Shown here piece after piece: positions 61,466-64,000 of a stretch of 64,000 bases of DNA (positions are counted from its first letter, which is position 1; each line of letters opens with the position of its first letter). A program made the translations under genes and the position numbers. Location: assembly GCA_947066105.1 (NCBI GenBank), contig CAMSYM010000003.1, positions 1 through 64,000 of the forward strand, read 5' to 3'. Source of the stretch: an uncultured Clostridia bacterium (GTDB lineage Bacteria; Bacillota; Clostridia; Christensenellales; Pumilibacteraceae). Under the pieces are notes generated by a model. It searched no databases. It was not told the DNA's origin and saw only the letters and a list, made by a program, of their open reading frames with translations.

Positions 61466-63475
61466 TTAAACCGTTGCCGCAATGCGTCGCCGCCTGCGCC
61501 TTTTGATTAACGCCGCGCCCACCGCGATAATCGTCGCGACCGCCGCAACGCTCGCCCACACGACGATCACCGCTACTTTATCGACGCTCCAATATACAGC
61601 CGTATTATAATACGCGAACGACGCAACATACGCCGCGACGGTATGCACCGCGACCGACGCGAACGCGCTTTTAACGCCGTTCTCCTTGGCAAGCGCGGAA
61701 AGCGTCGCTATGCACGGCACGTACAAACACGTGAATATCGTGAACGACACCGCCGCCGCGGTCGACGCGAATACTTCGCCCATGCCGCCGAACGACGCTA
61801 TCACCGAAATGACCGTTTCTTTGGCGGCAACGCCCGTGATCAATGCGGCTACCGCACGCCACGAACCGAAACCGAGCGGAGCGAATACAGGCGCTATAAA
61901 GCTCGCAAACGTATTCATTATGCTCGTCTCCCCGCCGCCGCTATACCACGACGCAAACGAGAAATTACACAGCACCCACATTATGATGCTTACGGCAAAC
62001 ACCGTCGACCCGACCCGCGCCAAAAACGCCCACACATTGCGCCACACCACCGAAAGCACGCGTTTTGCGCTCGGAATACGGTAAGGCGGCATTTCCATGA
62101 TAAGCCCGTCGTCGTCGCGATCGGGCTTGACTGCGTTCATTACTTTCAACAACAACAACGCGACCGCACAGCCCAAAAGGTACATCGCGGCTACTACAAA
62201 TCCGCTCAACCCGAAGTACCCGCTTATCGCGGTAAACACGGCGAGCCGCGCACTGCACGGACAAAACGGAACGGCGAACGCCGTCCGCCGCCGCGCCGCC
62301 TTTCCGGATATCCCGCGGGTAGATAACACGGCTGTCGCAGAACACCCCAAACCGAGCACGAGCGAAAACGCCGCTCTGCCCGACAAACCGAATCTCTTGA
62401 AAAAGTCGTCCGTCACGAACGCGACCCTGCTCATATATCCGCTGTCCTGCAAAAGCGCGGTAAGAATGTACAATATCGCGACCTGCGGCAAGAACACAAG
62501 CACGCCGCCCACTCCCGCTATCACACCGTCCGCAAGCAAGGACTTTACCCAATCTGCGGTATCGACGTCGCGCGCAAGCGCCGCCACGCGCTCCGTAAGC
62601 GACGAAAGCAAGCTCGACAAGGGTTTGCCCGCCTCGAACGTTACGACGAACACAAGCGCCATCACCGCCAAAAATATAGGCAAAGCGAGCTTGCCGAGCA
62701 ATACCTTATCCAAACGATTCGCGCGCTTGATGTCGCGCGGTTTTTCAAGTACTCCCGCCAACGCCTTGCCTATGTACGCATAACGTTGCCGCGCGGGATA
62801 ATCCATATCGTCGCTCGCGTGCGACTTACAATCGGCACAGCTCCCGTCGCACCCGCCGCAAATTTTTTCCGCTATATTGTCGTCGCTCTCCATGCTTTTC
62901 AAAGCAATGAATTCGGGCGGAAGCCCCGTCGATAAAGCCGCCTGCGCATACTTACCGAGCGCCGCTTTGATCTTGCAGTCGGACAGATATTCGGGCTTGA
63001 CGGGCGCGCGCCGCGCCGCGATCTCGGCGGCGGCAAGGATTTCGTTTTTGGGATTGCCCGACTTGACCGACGTACCTACGACAGGCACGCCCAAACGATC
63101 GGACAATTTTTTAAGATCCACTTTACCGCGCGCTTCGTCCATCATATTGACTACGAGCACTACGCGCTTCCCCGCTTCGAGAAGCTGAACGAACATGTAA
63201 AGATTGCGGCGAAGATTGTTCACTTCGGCAACGTACACGCACACGTCGTATCCGCCGTACAAAATATTATCGCGCGTGACCGTTTCCTCCTTGGTACGCG
63301 CGGTAAGCGAATACGCGCCGGGAAGATCGGACAGCAAAACGTCTTTGCCGACACGCTTGGAACGCGCGTCCACGGTAACGCCGTGCCAATTGCCGACAGG
63401 CGCGTCAGACCGCGTGATACGGTTGAACAGCGTGGTCTTACCCACGTTCGGATTTCCGCACAACGCTATTTTCAA
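61466..63475 (-). CDS. feoB: Ferrous iron transporter FeoB
   Basis: 669 residues. N-terminal G-protein domain: G1 GNPNVGKTTLFNRIT at residues 7-21, switch DARSKRV, G3 DLPGAYSLT, G4 NMMDE. A cysteine-rich insertion ICGGCDGSCADC lies near residues 210-222. The membrane part carries the gate motifs LGLGCSATAV and PFCPCSARLAVFTA with conserved Cys residues. It imports Fe2+. The start overlaps feoA by 4 bp (ATGA). Confidence 0.96.
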   Translation of the reverse strand: MKIALCGNPNVGKTTLFNRITRSDAPVGNWHGVTVDARSKRVGKDVLLSDLPGAYSLTARTKEETVTRDNILYGGYDVCVYVAEVNNLRRNLYMFVQLLEAGKRVVLVVNMMDEARGKVDLKKLSDRLGVPVVGTSVKSGNPKNEILAAAEIAARRAPVKPEYLSDCKIKAALGKYAQAALSTGLPPEFIALKSMESDDNIAEKICGGCDGSCADCKSHASDDMDYPARQRYAYIGKALAGVLEKPRDIKRANRLDKVLLGKLALPIFLAVMALVFVVTFEAGKPLSSLLSSLTERVAALARDVDTADWVKSLLADGVIAGVGGVLVFLPQVAILYILTALLQDSGYMSRVAFVTDDFFKRFGLSGRAAFSLVLGLGCSATAVLSTRGISGKAARRRTAFAVPFCPCSARLAVFTAISGYFGLSGFVVAAMYLLGCAVALLLLKVMNAVKPDRDDDGLIMEMPPYRIPSAKRVLSVVWRNVWAFLARVGSTVFAVSIIMWVLCNFSFASWYSGGGETSIMNTFASFIAPVFAPLGFGSWRAVAALITGVAAKETVISVIASFGGMGEVFASTAAAVSFTIFTCLYVPCIATLSALAKENGVKSAFASVAVHTVAAYVASFAYYNTAVYWSVDKVAVIVVWASVAAVATIIAVGAALIKRRRRRRIAATV

Positions 63476-63690
63476 CGCTTACTCACCTCGATCTGCGCCG
63501 CGACGGCGGACGTTACGACCGCGGAAAACTCGCCGCGAAAATCGACGAGCATAGACCGCTTACGCTTGAACTTTACGTCGTACGCGACGTCGAGCAAGCC
63601 CATATCCACGAGCCGTCTGTGCGTTTCACGGTCGCCGCCTATCGCTCGGACCGTGCCGCCGTCTTGCGCTTTGCAATCGAGAAGTGTCAT
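63472..63690 (-). CDS. feoA: Ferrous iron transport protein FeoA
   Basis: 72 residues with the SH3-like FeoA fold: GGTVRAIGGDRETHRRLVDM GLLDVAYDVKF, where R-R-L-x-x-M-G-L is the family signature. It supports FeoB activity from the cytoplasmic side. It starts 6 bp after the nrdR stop and overlaps feoB. Confidence 0.93.
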   Translation of the reverse strand: MTLLDCKAQDGGTVRAIGGDRETHRRLVDMGLLDVAYDVKFKRKRSMLVDFRGEFSAVVTSAVAAQIEVSKR

Positions 63691-63696
63691 TACCGC

Positions 63697-64000
63697 CTAC
63701 TTGAACGCATTGATAAATTCTATAAACGACGTAACGTCGCGGAAATCGCGGTATACCGACGCAAACCGAACGTACGCTATTTGGTCCAACTCTTTGAGCC
63801 GTTCCATCACAAGCTCGCCTATCTTTTTGGTAGATATTTCCTGTTCGAGCGAATTGTAGACCTGCTTTTCCACGGACGCAACAAGCGCGTCTATATCGCG
63901 CAGGGCGACGGGACGCTTTTCGCACGCTTTGATCAAACCGTTCTTGATTTTAAGCGGATCGAACTGTTGGCGCGTGCCGTCCTGTTTGACTACGAGCACA
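63697..64000 (-). CDS. nrdR: Transcriptional repressor NrdR (C-terminal part, runs off the window)
   Basis: At least 100 residues seen: the ATP-cone domain LVVKQDGTRQQFDPLKIKNG LIKACEKRPVALRDID followed by EISTKKIGELVMERLKELDQ IAYVRFASVYRDF. This is the conserved NrdR C terminus. The zinc ribbon at the N terminus lies beyond the window edge. NrdR represses ribonucleotide reductase genes in response to ATP/dATP. Downstream feoA-feoB probably share its message. Confidence 0.93.
   Translation of the reverse strand, partial: VLVVKQDGTRQQFDPLKIKNGLIKACEKRPVALRDIDALVASVEKQVYNSLEQEISTKKIGELVMERLKELDQIAYVRFASVYRDFRDVTSFIEFINAFK

Overview
The window reads as one contig of an endospore-forming Bacillota (Firmicutes), most likely an uncultured member of the Clostridia. 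The support is spoIVA, an M50 protease of the SpoIVFB type in a maf-mreB-minD-minE-rng gene cluster, a PdaB-like deacetylase, a BmrCD-type heterodimeric ABC exporter, an NrdR-FeoA-FeoB run, and tRNA genes with encoded CCA. I cannot name a species. Base composition is moderate, with a strong preference for GCG/CGC-type codons in core genes. Two stretches are clearly more AT-rich and look acquired (about 4.0-7.1 kb and 40.6-47.3 kb).

Layout. 0-2.4 kb: groES-groEL with two terminators. 2.4-7.1 kb (minus strand): an InlB-repeat membrane protein, a secreted InlB-repeat protein ending in a Hint (intein/hedgehog-type) domain, and an ECF-like sigma factor. 7.1-18.3 kb (minus): Ppx/GppA, Maf, MreB, MinD, MinE, a SpoIVFA-like protein, the SpoIVFB-like protease, an unknown protein, RNase G and a GH63-like glycosidase. 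mreC, mreD and minC, often found here, are absent. 18.4-31.2 kb: two large secreted proteins with a C-terminal membrane anchor, a two-OB-fold SSB, a PdaB-like deacetylase, DegV, NADP-type glutamate dehydrogenase, a pair of half-size TauE/SafE proteins and a flavin reductase. 31.2-40.6 kb: a membrane-tethered pyrophosphatase-like protein, a HAD protein, two tandem mini-proteins resembling only the DNA-binding domain of Spo0A, a DUF4874/DUF4832 lipoprotein, a GNAT-YoaP protein, RdgB, eight tRNAs and two gene remnants. 40.6-47.3 kb: an accessory island next to tRNA-Leu holding an esterase, aminoglycoside-phosphotransferase-like genes, an AraC regulator, a MATE exporter, an MBL hydrolase and scraps of a serine recombinase and a tautomerase. 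47.3-64 kb: MntP, GNAT, the ABC exporter, SpoIVA, PlsY, Der, a membrane protein, a cyclophilin-like protein, a DUF975 protein, RluA, FeoB, FeoA and partial NrdR.

The most unusual signals are these. (1) At least nine genes have a good sigma-A-type promoter whose -10 box ends only 6-8 nt before the start codon with no room for a Shine-Dalgarno, which implies leaderless mRNAs. (2) The sigma factor/Hint surface-protein cluster. (3) The tandem Spo0A-C-like mini-proteins, the first with a leaderless-type promoter. (4) A 12-bp copy of the tRNA-Leu 3' end at 44.1 kb beside a recombinase remnant, which marks a probable integrated element. (5) A short GAATTCGGAATG-type repeat that begins directly at the stop codons of several minus-strand genes.
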